A stretch of 64,000 bases of DNA from positions 65,306,336 through 65,370,335 of the forward strand of contig OY997592.1 in the NCBI GenBank assembly GCA_963921825.1. Direction: 5' to 3'. Numbering within the stretch: the stretch's first letter is position 1; each line of letters opens with the position of its first letter. This DNA is from Erodium maritimum. Lineage: Eukaryota; Streptophyta; Magnoliopsida; Geraniales; Geraniaceae. The notes below the pieces were generated by a model. It saw only the letters and a program-made list of their open reading frames with translations, ran no database searches and was not told the DNA's origin. Of this stretch, positions 1 through 11,760 are shown in pieces. Both the position numbers and the translations under genes were made by a program.

Positions 1-319
1 AAGTTAAACAGTATTTCATCCGAAGAAAATTGTACCCTCTGTGCCATGCACGTACATACATGACTTTTTGACAATTTTGCTCTACAGCTACTACTAAGTT
101 GTACTCAACCTTGAGTTTTGAGCACACGGATCCAAAACCCAATCCAAACAAACACACAAGTATTGTATAGCACTGAACCCTAGTGTACTCGATGAGTCAA
201 TCAACGCGATCACGTCAATGAAATAAAACTTCAAAAAAGAAAAGTTAAAATAAAATGGTCACGTCCACGAGAATGGGGTTACTGTATATGAGATAAACGT
301 GTAGAGTAAGTCAACGTAC
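1..319. other. Start of NAC intron 2 and unexplained sequence
   Basis: Lies downstream of the NAC exon 2 donor. No frame on the minus strand shows the expected WVICRVF-type continuation, so the third exon is not in the window. Nothing else recognised. Confidence 0.6.
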
Positions 320-1680
320 CTTACACGTGTGGCGGTGGGAGGAGTCGCCGTCGGCGAGGAGGCGGTACTCGTGCATGACCCACTTGGTCTTCTGGCCACG
401 GGGAGCTCTGCCCTTGTAGAACACTAGGGTTTTCTTCAGCCCCACCAAGTGGGGTCCGTCGGAGCTTGTGGTGGTGCTGTACACTTCCCTGTCTTTTCCG
501 GTGGCTTTCCAGTAGCCGGCGCCGGTGGCCCTGTTGGTCCTCAGCCCCGTCGGGTACTTCCTGTCCCGCAAGCTGAAGAAGTACCACTCTCTCTCCCCCA
601 TCTTTGCCACTTCTGAAATTAATTAAAGTTTATGTTCATTATTACATGATACAATAAAAAGAAATAAAAATCATCCAAGCATTTATTATTGTCAGATATG
701 TAGATAGGTTATGATGCCAGAAATGTAAGTGTTACAAAGTATATGAAATTGACATGCTCATTAATAATGCTTGAAAAGTAGAATTGTTGGGTGGACACTG
801 AATGAGTGGATGAGGGCCAATTATGTAAATTCCTAATAAACTGAAATTATTTACATATTTTCGTGATTGTTGAAAATTAAGACCAAACCACCCTCGACAC
901 CAAGAAAAGAAGAAGAGTATTTTCACTTCTTTTTCCATGAATAGTTTCACTTTAGTTGGCTTCAATGAGAAGGGTTTCTGTATCTATTTGGTTGGAAGGA
1001 AAAGAAAAGAAAAGAAAATGTTGCCTTCATGCTATCCACAATGAAGGTTTTTATGCGTTGAATAGGGACGTCGATTCGGTATTCTTTTGAGAAAAAAAGT
1101 TCAAAATCTATGATTTATCGATTCGATATCCAGTTGAGTCTGTAGATATGTCTACCATCTATTCGAATCAAAGCTCGATTCTCCTACGAAGAACAGTGTG
1201 TAGTCCAAATAATATAAAAATAAGTTCAACCCACTTTTTTCTCAGACTCAGGTCCACCTCTTTTTTGTCACTCATTTAATTAAAATTAAACCTAACCGTT
1301 TCAACCCCACTATGAATAGCTTCATAGATATTCAAGATGGACAATACAAAAGAATGATATTGATAGTGATACATAACATGGTAATAATCAGCTATGAACT
1401 CATGAGAGATATATATAGAGGTGTATATATATATAATATGCATATAGTATAATATACCAGGAAGGTCCCAAGGTTCGCATCTGTTGAGGTCAACATCAGG
1501 AATGTGGAGGGCAAGATGAAGAGCAGAAGAGAAGGTGCCATGGAAGACCTTGGAGGCCAAGTAGTAAGCAATGAGCTCTTCATCAGTGGGATGAAACCTA
1601 AACCCTGGTGGAAGACCTTGCTCCTCACAACTCATCAGCTCACACATCACCTCCTCAACACCCAATATGCCCATCACCAT
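320..1680 (-). CDS. NAC-domain transcription factor, 5' two exons (partial)
   Basis: Plant-specific DNA-binding transcription factor. Exon 1 is 1680-1458 and exon 2 is 612-320; the intron 1457-613 has GT/AG borders, and the joined frame gives 172 residues. NAC subdomain A ([14 protein letters not shown]) begins near residue 24. Subdomain B follows ([13 protein letters not shown]), then C/D ([20 protein letters not shown], then [13 protein letters not shown] and [18 protein letters not shown]), ending in WVMHEYRL and SHRHTCK. A donor GTACGT follows codon 172, so a third exon with the rest of subdomain E and the activation tail lies beyond the left edge. The longer open frame to 1686 begins with GTG; the first ATG is at 1680, with another at 1674. 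The short acidic N-terminus and domain wording resemble the NAM/CUC-like ANAC038/ANAC058 group from memory; the subgroup is an inference. The segment between subdomains A and B looks a few residues longer than I recall for relatives. Confidence 0.92.
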
Positions 1681-1699
1681 CTTCACCTTCTCAAATGGC

Positions 1700-2690
1700 T
1701 TATTAAGTAAGTGGAGGAGGTGGCTTTAACTCAATATATATAACAACAAGATTGAGTTGAAGTTGAAGGAGTTAAAGGCATGGTGTTTTTGTAGGGGCCT
1801 AGGCTAGGACGTGCGCACCTGAAAGAGTCATAGTCCCGAACAGGTAAAACAGGTATGTTTTATTTTTCTTTATAACAAAAAATGAATATATATTTATTAT
1901 TAAATAATTATTAAGTGAGCAGAAATGGTATTGATGGTAATAAATGCTGGGTAGGAGGAGATGGGGTTGGATTGCGTTTGGGCAGATGAGAGATCTGTAT
2001 CTGTTTTTATGCGTGCGATTGTGACCATGTTTTTTGTTCATTTCCTATTTCTCTTTCTCTCCCATCTCCCATCTCTGATCTCGATATGTGTGCGTAATTA
2101 AATCATCGTCTCTATTATATTCATTAATTAATTGATGTAGCTCTCGTTTACTTTTCCTCTCAGAATCATTATCACTGTAAAGGTTAACATGAATTCGTGT
2201 ATGATTCGTCACCCCGTTTATTCATTTGTTCACTACCTTTTCATCACAATTTGGGTGATGAGTCGTCATTTTTTCGTTTTTGTTTTCGTTTTTTGAGATG
2301 GCTTGTCTAGTTTTCTTGATTCCATGCAAGCATGCATGTGTATGCATATGTTACTTCATTGAGACTGATTTATATACGTTCCTAGTTAGATCACTCCACA
2401 GATTCGTGATATGAAATATTTTCAATGTGATTTATTAGAGCACTCATAATGATAATAGATCGAATCGATTTATTCTCGAGTCAGTTAATATATTTTTTCC
2501 AAGTATGGATCTAATTCAATATGGTTCTCACATCAAAATACTCATTGTTGTTGGATAATCTTGGGCAACAGATTTTTTTTCTTACGCTAAGAGTTTATAT
2601 ATGTTGGTCAAGTACATGGTCAACGGATGCATGCGTCAGATAAGATCTGTGGTCTAATGTGCGTAGCCCTAGTACTTGACCAACGGATAT
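1700..2690. other. NAC upstream region, nothing recognised
   Basis: AT-rich flank immediately 5' of the NAC gene (minus strand). It presumably contains that gene's promoter, but I see no single convincing element. No coding frame resembles a known family. Confidence 0.5.
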
Positions 2691-2998
2691 CCGTATCCGC
2701 TGGTGAAGTTTACCACATGGCACACAGATAGTATCTGTGGCTTAGCATTTTCATCTCAGTAGCGCATTGGATCCGTTGCATGGCCCACGTATAGTATTTG
2801 TGGCCTAGCTTTTTCACCTCAGTCATGGATTACATTTATTGTTAAAGTTTACCACTTGGCCAGCGGACAGTATCTGTGGCCTAACTTTAACACCTCAGTC
2901 ACGGATTGGATCCGTTGGTGGAGTTATCCACTTGGCCAACGTGTAATACATGTGGCCTAGCTTTTACGCCTCAGCCACGAATGTTATCCGTTGGCCAA
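2690..2998. repeat. Imperfect tandem repeat, about 4 copies
   Basis: A unit of roughly 62-78 bp recurs about four times. Each copy carries a core like AGTATCTGTGGCCTAGC followed by CACCTCAGTCACGGAT and ATCCGTTGG. Core positions are near 2729, 2791, 2869 and 2946. Copies are diverged and differ by small indels. Origin unknown. Confidence 0.75.
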
Positions 2999-4290
2999 AT
3001 CATCTGTAAGATTCAAAAAAAAAACTTGAAATCGTGCACCTACACGTACATTAACCCTACATATTCACATGTGATATATAATTATATTAAAAGACAGTGA
3101 GAAAACTGTTGGTACCACATACACAAACAAGCAGTAGCACATATATATATACAACAACAAATAAATAGTTTTCCATAGTTTACCTTTGATTCAACCCGGT
3201 TTACATTCTTGCTAAAGTCATTTCGTTAAGATAGTTAACAGAGAAATGTTATATTGAGTTTCGGAAACTCCACATTTGTTTGATTAATTGAAAACCCAAA
3301 ATAGAGATTAATGTTGCAGGTAATGGAAGAGTAGGTAAGGAGGTATTTAAGAAGCAGGTAGTAGTAGTTGGGGTTATGATTCTTTCTCGTGAATAAAATG
3401 CAGAATCAGAAAGAGGCATCATACTGTATGTATAACTTTGTGGATTTGAAAAGGCCAAGGTACCAAATTCATCAGTTTTGTCGGCGAACCACACGTGTTA
3501 TGTTTATGGTCATCAGATATGCTCTTTAGATATACACATAAATATTGTTATCCCTCGCGAATAATGCAAACGATTCACGCGAGTACGATATAATAATTAA
3601 ACTAACTTTTTTTTTTCTTGAAATAAAATGACTCTAAATCACTTCCTTCGTAAGGCTACATGATAAAAACGGTAGCATCAATAAAATTAATTGTAGCATA
3701 AATAAAAGTGCCAAACACACTACAAACATGAGAATATAACCCTTACTAATCACATTTAAAGGTATCTATGGAATAACCCAAAATCACTTCTTCATAAGAC
3801 CACATGTAATAAAAATCAGAAACAACTATGAAAATAAAAGTGCCTAGAAAACATAACACAAGCGTATCCCGGCATGTGATTGTCACAACGAACAAACTCA
3901 CTTTGGAAATAATCATGTAAAGATGTGAGTATAAATTTGGCAAACCACTTTGGGGTTAGTAGGTGAATAAGACTCGTAGACAACATATTGGCCTTAGAAG
4001 CTCTCATGAGGAAAGGCGGGGTGTTTAATACCCCTTGCTTGGATTGTGGCCTTCTTCTCGGTTTGGTTTTCCCGGATGAACCAACTCTTTATGGGTCAAA
4101 ACATTTCCTTTTGTCCAATTGAGGAGTGTCTTCTAGGTGTCTTTCTCCCTAGTTCACCCCTTTCATTTCTTCATCTGTTAGTATAACCTCGTTAAAATGT
4201 GACCTCATCAAGACACAAATACTCTGGAAAGCGACTCATTCGCCTTATTTTTACCCCAACTCGAGCTAGAAGGGGACTCGTTATTGATGA
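2999..4290. other. Intergenic DNA, nothing recognised
   Basis: AT-rich up to about 4000, then more GC-balanced where the transposon remains begin. Short minus-strand open frames at 3249-3494 and 3746-4007 have no recognisable motif and are probably chance. Confidence 0.5.
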
Positions 4291-4299
4291 CCCCTTCCG

Positions 4300-5062
4300 T
4301 GTTGGTGGAGACAGCTGGGCAATGTCGTCCTTGACATTATGTGTCCCTTACTATGATGGAGGGTTCGGGACCAACTTACTAGGGTTTTGACCTCGGCTAT
4401 CCAACTTCGTCGTAAAGTCTTCGTGTCCCTTAGCATGCACAAATCCTTTTGCATGTGATCTCGCCCATAGAGTTTCGGCTTTGTTCATTCCTTGGTGTAA
4501 AGATAGAGAAATCTCATGCTCACCGAAGAAAAGGCGGGCCTCTGCGTGCCTGGGCCGATCGGATATCATCCTACAGTACACGTTTGTGCCCCTACCTATC
4601 CACATGGTACCTCTTTAGGTACTTGTTCCCCTTCGGCTTTAGGTATTATTTGAAGGAAGTACCAAAACGGTGTTCTACATGCCTATTCCATCCTATATCA
4701 CCAAGTAGTCGCGGAAAAGTATCCTAACCGGAAGCAATGTTCCAATAGCCTCTTGTAGGAAAGGTCCACCGTGGACCTCGTCCACCCACCCTGAACCTTG
4801 AGGAGAATTTGTCTTCATAGGGGTTGTTCAAGGTTTATCCTAACTCGGCTCCAGATGTATTCCCCATAACACGTGCCATTGAAGACGTGCGTCCATGCCG
4901 ATTCTTGGGATGTTTCCAATTCGAAAAACCATATTGGCATTCATTAAATTGATGGGAAGGTTCACCGTCCTTACCCTCACAACTGTGTGAGTAAAGAGGA
5001 TGTTGGTCGAATGCATGTAGGGGGTTTAATATCGCTCAATGCCATGAGTTCCTAGGGGGACC
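4300..5062 (-). pseudogene. LINE (L1-type) ORF1 relic
   Basis: Read on the minus strand, 5010-4750 gives a stretch like NLPINLMNANMVFRIGNIPR followed by WHVLWGIHLEPS, then QGSGWVDEVHGG. This is the pattern of plant LINE ORF1 proteins (DUF4283 region followed by the zinc-knuckle region): a hydrophobic segment of the form VRVxxxNLPxxLMN, then IGN, then a basic strand. Frameshifts and stops break it repeatedly, and no endonuclease or reverse transcriptase remains. It abuts the gypsy gag relic at about 5065, so one element was inserted in, or truncated against, the other. Confidence 0.6.
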
Positions 5063-5064
5063 TC

Positions 5065-5700
5065 TTATGGTTCAGATACCAAGACCAGATCCAAAACTGC
5101 TGGTGTCGGTCATCTCGAACAGATCGAGGGAAATATTGTCCCAAGGACAGTCCGCTGAACGGCTACAAGTCATTCCCAACTCTGGTATGCACAGGTTGCC
5201 ACCAGTATCATGCTTCTCCCTCGTCTGGGAGGTCGCGGAACATATTCTCCAACGAATATCGGAATATTCTACAAGTATTAAGGCTGTGGGTAATCCGCTC
5301 CAACCATACTACAACCGCCTCCGAGTCTGAATTCCCGGAATAGATTGATGTACTCAACTTATGAAAATTCCTGAGTGCCTGGGCCGTGTAACTGCCCACC
5401 TGGCCTGGCATCTCGGTAGTGACTGCGTCGGCAGTAGGCACAAACTCTTGTGCCGGTGCTGTAGTCACATGTTGAACGCAGCTAACACTACGCGAACCAC
5501 CTCATCAATAGGGCCGCTTGAGTCGGCTCTGCGACTGGAGGAACTCTAGGTGGTGACCCTACCGGTCTATCCCCAAAACTCTGGTGCCCTGTGGGAGCAG
5601 CACCCTAGGCGCTCACTACCCCTGTCAGAACAACAGCTGGTGTCTGGCTCTGCCCCACAACTGGACGGCTCTTGGTACTCTCCAGGATATAAAAACGTGA
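5065..5700 (-). pseudogene. Ty3/gypsy gag relic
   Basis: Minus-strand frame 5468-5208 carries a retrotransposon gag signature: FHKLSTSIYSGNSDSEAVVV followed by WLERI and NTCRI. It continues across an in-frame stop as GEA-stop-YWW and then YFPRSVRDD, matching the GEAxxWW and YFPxxVRxxxxxEF landmarks of plant gypsy gag. The Q/P/G-rich stretch up to about 5700 looks like the low-complexity N-terminus. At least two stops inactivate it. Orientation agrees with the primer site and LTR at 7.2 kb. No protease, RT or integrase was found downstream, so the element is truncated near 5065. Confidence 0.75.
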
Positions 5701-6340
5701 CATCTCGTAAGCTCACTGCATTTAGAACCTATAGGTTCATATCCCAATCTAACCCAATCGGTTCCATTCACCAAAACAAGACGTTCTCGTGCGTCTCCAC
5801 CGGATCCCACTTGGATCAGAAGTAAGTAGTATAAACATACGTAGTAAAGTCATAAGTAATACTTATATATAATCACACAAGTTCGCATCTCAATGCGTCT
5901 CACCACAACAATCAGCGATTCAATCAAACAACAACCAACTCCCACAGGAGGGGTCCACTCAAACACACCACACAAGGTGCAAATCAACAGGCATACCCCT
6001 TTCTCGGGTATCCTTTCACAAAGAGGGGGGTTTAACAACTTAACACGATCCAATTCATTAATTGCCCTTAGCCTTTCTTTCCTTTCCACAGATTCACACT
6101 TCTTAACTTACTCTCAACTTTTCATGTCGATCTCTCGTCGTTACAACCTGATTCAGGCGTCCCCGAATCTCATTGTAACAACTTGACATCAAACCATCAC
6201 GCTCGATTACAGTGGCGCCCCTGAGTCAGCCCGTGATAGTGCAAACACTTTAGTTCTACCAAAATTTCGGCATGATCTATTCGTATTTTCCCTTAACCCT
6301 CCGCTTAAGCGGGACATTTACCAAACAATTTCACAAGACA
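5700..6340 (-). other. Untranslated leader of the gypsy relic
   Basis: Sequence between the gag relic and the tandem array. It has no coding similarity I can see. It sits where a gypsy 5' untranslated leader belongs, given the minus-strand primer site at 7164-7152. Confidence 0.4.
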
Positions 6341-6344
6341 AATA

Positions 6345-6742
6345 GTACGCAGAGTTCTCATGCTCGGCCAAACACACCACACAGTCAATACATAGAGTGC
6401 TCATGCTCTTCAAGTTACACAACAAAGTCAATAAACAGAGTTCTCGTGCTCCCCAAAGTACACAACACAATCAATAAACGGAGTCCTCGTGCTCCCCACA
6501 AACTCACTATACTCGGTATGCGGAGTGCTCGTGCTCCCAAATACCACGGGGTGCTCGTGCCCCAAATCCGCCACACACTGGGCACACGGGGTTCTCGTGC
6601 CCCACCAACATACTCAACACAAACGATATACGGGGTCCTCGTGCCCCACCAACATACTCAACACAAACAGTATAAGGGGTTCCCGTGCCCCACCCGAAAC
6701 ACTCAATACAAGCACACATGGAGTTCTCATGCTCCAAAACAG
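6345..6742. repeat. Tandem array of about 43-bp units with GC hairpin core
   Basis: About nine to ten units, each with a core of the form GGGGTYCTCGTGCCCC (or GAGTTCTCATGCTC in diverged copies) followed by a CA-rich spacer such as ACCAACATACTCAACACAA. Copies at about 6590, 6633 and 6676 are nearly identical, while those to the left are degenerate. The core can pair with itself (GGGG/CCCC). It lies within the presumed leader of the minus-strand gypsy element. Open frames across it arise from the repeat. Confidence 0.85.
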
Positions 6743-7151
6743 TGGTCGATTAAACAAGTCAACAATTGAATAAGACCATACTTCAACTTGAAAATTTTAG
6801 AAACGATCCATCACAATGGCAACACCACCAACAATTGGCTCACTTTACAACGAATGCATAGCGGGTCGATCACCGCCCGTTAATCCAGTTCCGATCTCAA
6901 CCATTCGGCTTCACCGATCACTAGGGAGAGGATACCAATCAAGCAAATGCAATCATTGTGGTGTAAAAGATTCAATTTAGAACAGACATTAAAGTGATTC
7001 ACGACTCATGTCGTTCCAACTCTCCGCATTAATGTTTCCAAGTTGCGTCACTGAGTGTCACAACTCAGACTCCCTAACTCTACCCACCTAATTGACGTCG
7101 GTCCGAGGTTTGAAAACACGTTCACCAAGAAACCTGTTTCAAATGAAACCA

Positions 7152-7164
7152 GGCTCTGATACCA
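7152..7164 (-). other. Primer-binding site, initiator-Met tRNA type
   Basis: The minus strand reads TGGTATCAGAGCC, complementary to the 3' end of plant initiator tRNA-Met, which many plant LTR elements use to prime reverse transcription. It lies 3 bases from the LTR edge at 7168, the expected spacing, and fixes the element's direction as minus. Confidence 0.8.
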
Positions 7165-7167
7165 AAT

Positions 7168-9658
7168 TGTCACGCCCCAAATCCGGTTCTTGCCCGGACT
7201 CGAGACGTGACTTGAGTGAAAACGGTTTTAACACGATTTAACCAATAACGATTTCATAAATCCTTCATAATAAGTCTCAAATCAGAATAACTCAGTTTAA
7301 AACATAAGTAAAACCCTCCAGGGGTGTAATAATAATCCTCCAACATAGTTTGTTCAAAAACTGAAGTAAAAACAAAAACGAAGTCTCTAATAAGACACCT
7401 ACACCAAGAAGCTCCTGAGCTTCTACTCCTCAATCATGCTTGTAATCACAACAATAAACTCGTAGGGGTGAGCTTGCGCTCAATAGGGAAAATACATGAC
7501 AAGAGTGAACTTTAACTCAACAATTTCATCATCAAGGTCAACAAGATAAATCTTAACAGTTAACGGGCAATAAGTAATCCAAACAATGTCGTGGCACGTC
7601 AAGTCACCACCCTCCGATCCACATGTGATGTGTCCTCTCGGATTTTCCCTCAAGTCCAGAGGAGACGCATATCATTGAGGCTACCGGAAACAACCCCCTG
7701 AGGGCGCTTATCATCGGGATTCTCAGAAACGTCTCCAAAGGGCTATATGTCCTCGGGAACCAAGGTATTACTACCATAGGAAGCATACACTTGGGCAATT
7801 CAATAATAATCAGGTATAAATGAGTAACACACTCAAGCGAAAACACGAAGCAATCCATTCACAACAAACCACCAATCCACTACCACACATAGTACACGAA
7901 TCACCGTTTCACCACAACACACAACACACGAATCACCGTTTCACCACAACACACAGCACACGAATCACATAACCACAACTTACCATTTACTTACCAGTCA
8001 TGACCCATCGGTCCATCGATCACCTGATTGCACCGCTTGGCACAATCAGTCATACTCGATTCTCCACTCAACCATTCAAGGAATCAAGCAACCATTCAAG
8101 TAAACGTTCAACAATCAAGCACGAGTTCAATCAACCAATCATGTAAACCTCCAAACGAGCATTCAAGCATGCAATTCAACTAGTTTCATTAGACTCTTTA
8201 GCCTATCCATTAAGCAACCAAACAACCAAGCATGTGATCCTAACACACAACTAATCCGAGGGCTTTGCCAAGGCCACTCTACCAGTAAATCAATTCCCAA
8301 GTATTGAAAGCGAGTTACACTAGTGATTGGCATCCTACGCATGCTTACTAGACACATCCGGTTATTAGTAACTAAACAACAATTATTCTAGTTATTCGCA
8401 TCCTATATGCATTTCTAGGACCTTTCCACTTTTATTAACCTAATAGGCATACTAAGCACCATAAACGAGGAGTTAAGACTTTCCCTACCTCGTGGTCTTC
8501 CTCTAATACTCTGTTGTCAGGCTCGGTAGTTTCTACTCATTCTTCACACGGGTTCCGGCGTGATCTTCGTTCTTCTAGATCGGGTCCAAGCCCTTACTCT
8601 CGGGTGAAGTCTCGTCTAGGTTTGACAAAGACAAAACCCAATCAATACTGATAAATGTCCAAAGGTCCTCTGATGTTTAAATTAATCCTTTAACTTCTCA
8701 CCTTTAATTAAATTAAATCAGTTAAATAATCTGATTTTTTAAGATACTTTTATTTGAACCCATGTTGACCCGAATCCGAACCCAGACCCGGTTCAGACCC
8801 GGTCCAAAACCCAGACCCGGTTCCAGACCCGGTCTCTTGTCATGGGCCTGGCCCAAAGTCGAAGCCCAAATTGGAGGCCCAAACTTCGTGGCTTGGTTCC
8901 GCAACGGAGAGGGCGGCGAGGGTTTTGTTCCGGCCGCCGGCGGCGGCGTCAGAGAGGTTGGTAAGGATTCTCGCCGGCGTTCAGGGTGTCGGGGAACACG
9001 ACATGGTGAGGGAAGGTTGGAGGTGTGAAGGACCCGGCCGCTCTGTTCAGATCTTTGTCGTGCTAAGCTCGCCGTCGTGGAGTTGCCGGATCTGGAGCGC
9101 GATAGCTCCGGCGTCCTTCTCCGGTCGTTCTCAGCTCAAAACGAGCGTGAGATCTCTCGATTCTCTGGCTAAAGGTGATAGGGAAGGTAGAACAACCCGG
9201 GACAAGGCCTCACCGTCACTGGGTAGATCGGAACAGGCACGACGAGATTTGGACGAGAAGGGCGACGACGGTTCCTCTCGATTCAGCAAAGAAGAAGGAC
9301 CGAGAGGAGGGATTTGGGGTCTCTGGTGTGGTATTCTGCTACGGGTGCGTCAAGGAGGATGGAGAAGAAGAAGCGGCGGTGGTCGGAGATGAAGACGGCG
9401 GCGCCAGATCTGAGGCTACTCGCGAGAGAGAAGGGAGCTCGAAGGAGTCGTCTCGAGACTCGTGCCAGAGGAAATGAGAACGCGAACGTCGCGTCTAGGT
9501 TTAAGTCTGAAGGGTCTGGACCTCACGCGCATGGGCTTTCCTCACTCTCTGATTGGGCCCAAGCTGGCACAATCTCCAGCCCAGTCCAAAATTGATCCCT
9601 TTTCTTTCTTTTCTTTTTTTGATTTTTCTTCTCAAAATTTACTTGTTGCAACAACTCA
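7168..9658 (-). mobile_element. LTR of decayed Ty3/gypsy element (probable 5' LTR)
   Basis: The edge at 7168 reads TGTCACGCCCCAAATCC on the plus strand, so the LTR ends in ..GTGACA on the coding strand, directly before the primer site. The same terminal family recurs at 60,816. The outer edge is uncertain: a TTGCAACA at about 9651-9658 would give TG..CA borders and a length near 2.5 kb, in the range of large-LTR lineages such as Tekay/Del. Inside are CA-rich tandem stretches (7870-7980) and a GC-rich block (8760-9590) quite unlike the rest. No matching second LTR is visible to the left, so the element is incomplete. Confidence 0.6.
8755..9590. other. GC-rich block inside the LTR
   Basis: Starts with short direct repeats of ACCCGGTTC/CAGACCCGG (8762-8840), then a purine- and CG-rich stretch with several open frames on the plus strand (8762-9028, 8871-9392, 9175-9595). 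None carries a domain I recognise, and they overlap in different frames. Composition differs sharply from both sides. It could be an LTR promoter/leader region or a captured gene 5' end. Confidence 0.45.
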
Positions 9659-9659
9659 C

Positions 9660-11090
9660 CCCAATGTTTCGATTTGCAAAAGATAACTCTTATTTAATTT
9701 TTCCGGTCTTTACAGATATGGTAGGGGAGAGACCTACCGATACTTGGTGGGACCTAATCCACCATATGATCATTGATAAAATGGTACTTGCATACCTCTC
9801 ACCGGTCTCTCTATCACTCGTTGGGAGATGCGAAGATGCGTAGCATCCCTTGTCGATCTGTCTATCGTTCCCTTAGACTTGTTAGACCCCTTTAAATCAA
9901 CACAACCCCAAATCCGTAGAGCCCTTCACCTACCTCATTCTTGAATGACGGAGGACATGAAGTCGTTCGTAGAGGAGAAGGAGGTGTTATGCATGTCCCA
10001 TGACTGGGAAAAGATCCCGCGCCAAATGAATATCCCTCTACGACCTTTGTGTGGTCGCCGCCACCGCGCCTAGATAGCTAACCTTCCCCGCTGGTCTCTG
10101 TATAATGTTCCTAATAGTGTCGACAACATTATCGTTGTCTCCCACTTGCCTCCATTGGCCAAGGTCTTGTATTTTTGTTGACCCAGACCTTAAGTAGGAA
10201 ACCCTAGTAAAGAGCCATGTTGGGCTCTATTCACGGGGGATGCACATGCCGAGGCCCTTCAACCGCTATACCCATAGGTGTAGCGAGGTCCCATCGTGGC
10301 CGAAAATGCCTCCCTTGTCGACTCTGATCCCGTCAATAAAGAGCCCTGCAAGCTATGCATGGTAACCTCCCCGGTCTAAGACCCGAATCCCGGTTTTGAA
10401 AACAATTTCAGCTAGATGCATGGGTAGAAATGACCCTCTTTCGCCTCCCTGATGGCGACAGTCGGAGGGACTAACATGGTCTAAGCCATCCGTCGAGGAC
10501 CTAAGAGAACCCCTGTCGTCTAGCTCTTAATCGGGATGTGTCCTTTGCCAACCAGAGAGCCCTACTGCGATGTTCCTCGACGAGAAGTTGGTGTCGTCAC
10601 CGCCTCCATGTCGAATAGTTTGCTACAAACCCTATTTTAATTTGCATTGTGAGAGAAAACAGGCGAACACTAGTTTGTTTTACGTAAAAAAAAATGAGCG
10701 AGAGAGGTAGGGATTTTATTAATTCATATCAGAACTCCATAAGAGAAAGAATCAGGGGACGAGCAAGGAAATGTCCGGTAAAATTGATTCTATGACCTTA
10801 TGATTGTAACCGAAAGGGAAATCGGTTTTAATAATTATGTCAATTTTCAAGGTAAAGAAATTATGCCCCATATGGGTGTCCAATTGTGGTTGTACCTGAT
10901 ACATACTATGGAGAAAAACGATTAGTCGTAGCCAATCGTGATGGGGGCGGGACACACTTCTCCTCCCCAACGTCCCGCTTCCTTATAAGTGTTTCATTGA
11001 ACCTGGCGAGCCTGTATAACAGACCTTGCCTGATTGTGTAGGCCAACAAAGGCACCCGATACCAAATTCTGATCGCTCTCGACGGTGAGA
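9660..11090. other. Degenerate repetitive-looking DNA
   Basis: Moderately GC-rich sequence broken by stops in all frames. Composition resembles the LINE and gypsy relics on either side, but I found no diagnostic motif. A minus-strand frame at 10906-11166 has no recognisable domain. Confidence 0.35.
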
Positions 11091-11092
11091 AC

Positions 11093-11760
11093 AGTGGCGG
11101 ATCTAGCTTTTTGAATGAGGGGCACCGATTTTTTTTGTAGGGTAACAATTGGCGTAAGAATAACATAAAAAATGTATAAAAAGATAATAATTAATACTCA
11201 TTACAAAATATGACGTCAAAGTTTCATATTTTGGGAATATTATAAAACATTTTCATTGTCTACACAATAAAAAAATATATTTTTCGGCGTGTACGATATT
11301 CATTGAAATTTTACTCGATTCCTTCTTCTTGTCAAATACTATGGAGTCATTTTTTATTTAAATATATCTCTATGATTGTAGTAATTTTATAAGGAGCAAA
11401 ATTTAAATTGATGTCTCAAACTTTAAACAATAACCAAACTTAAATTAATAACAGTCTTGAATTTTAAAACAATGGTTCCAATTAATTTTTGTACAAATTA
11501 AGAAATTTATATAATAGAGAATATAAAAAAACTGTAAATAAAAATTTAATATAATAAAACAGATATTTAGAAATATAATCCAATGAAATTACAATAAACT
11601 TTATGGAGAAAAGTAAAAAGAAGTTAAACAACATGATCATCTTTTTGTTGAGGGGGAGCTCTTAATTGAATATTGTATTTTATAGAAGAAAAAGGTTAAA
11701 AGAATATAAGGTACTAATGTCTTTTTCTAAAATTTAAGGGGGCATATACCCCATGGTTTC
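11093..11760. mobile_element. hAT-like element with one recognisable end
   Basis: Begins CAGTGGCGGATCTAGC at 11093 and continues with GGGGCACCGATTTTTTT, closely matching the left end of the intact element at 43,526. The interior is AT-rich non-coding. At 11738-11752 a GGGGGCATATACCCC motif resembles the subterminal part of that element's right end, but the terminal CCACTG and the 8-bp duplication are not visible. Probably a decayed copy. Confidence 0.55.

Noticed and set aside
6272-6773. 165-residue open frame rich in Ser/Pro/His
   Set aside because: Entirely explained by the 43-bp tandem array; opposite to the retroelement's direction.
7152-7164. Match to initiator tRNA-Met considered as a tRNA gene
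   Set aside because: Only the 13 bases complementary to the tRNA 3' end are present, next to an LTR edge: a primer site.
8762-9686. Overlapping plus-strand frames of 70-173 residues
   Set aside because: Three frames are open at once because of GC-rich composition, with no recognisable domain or splice structure.
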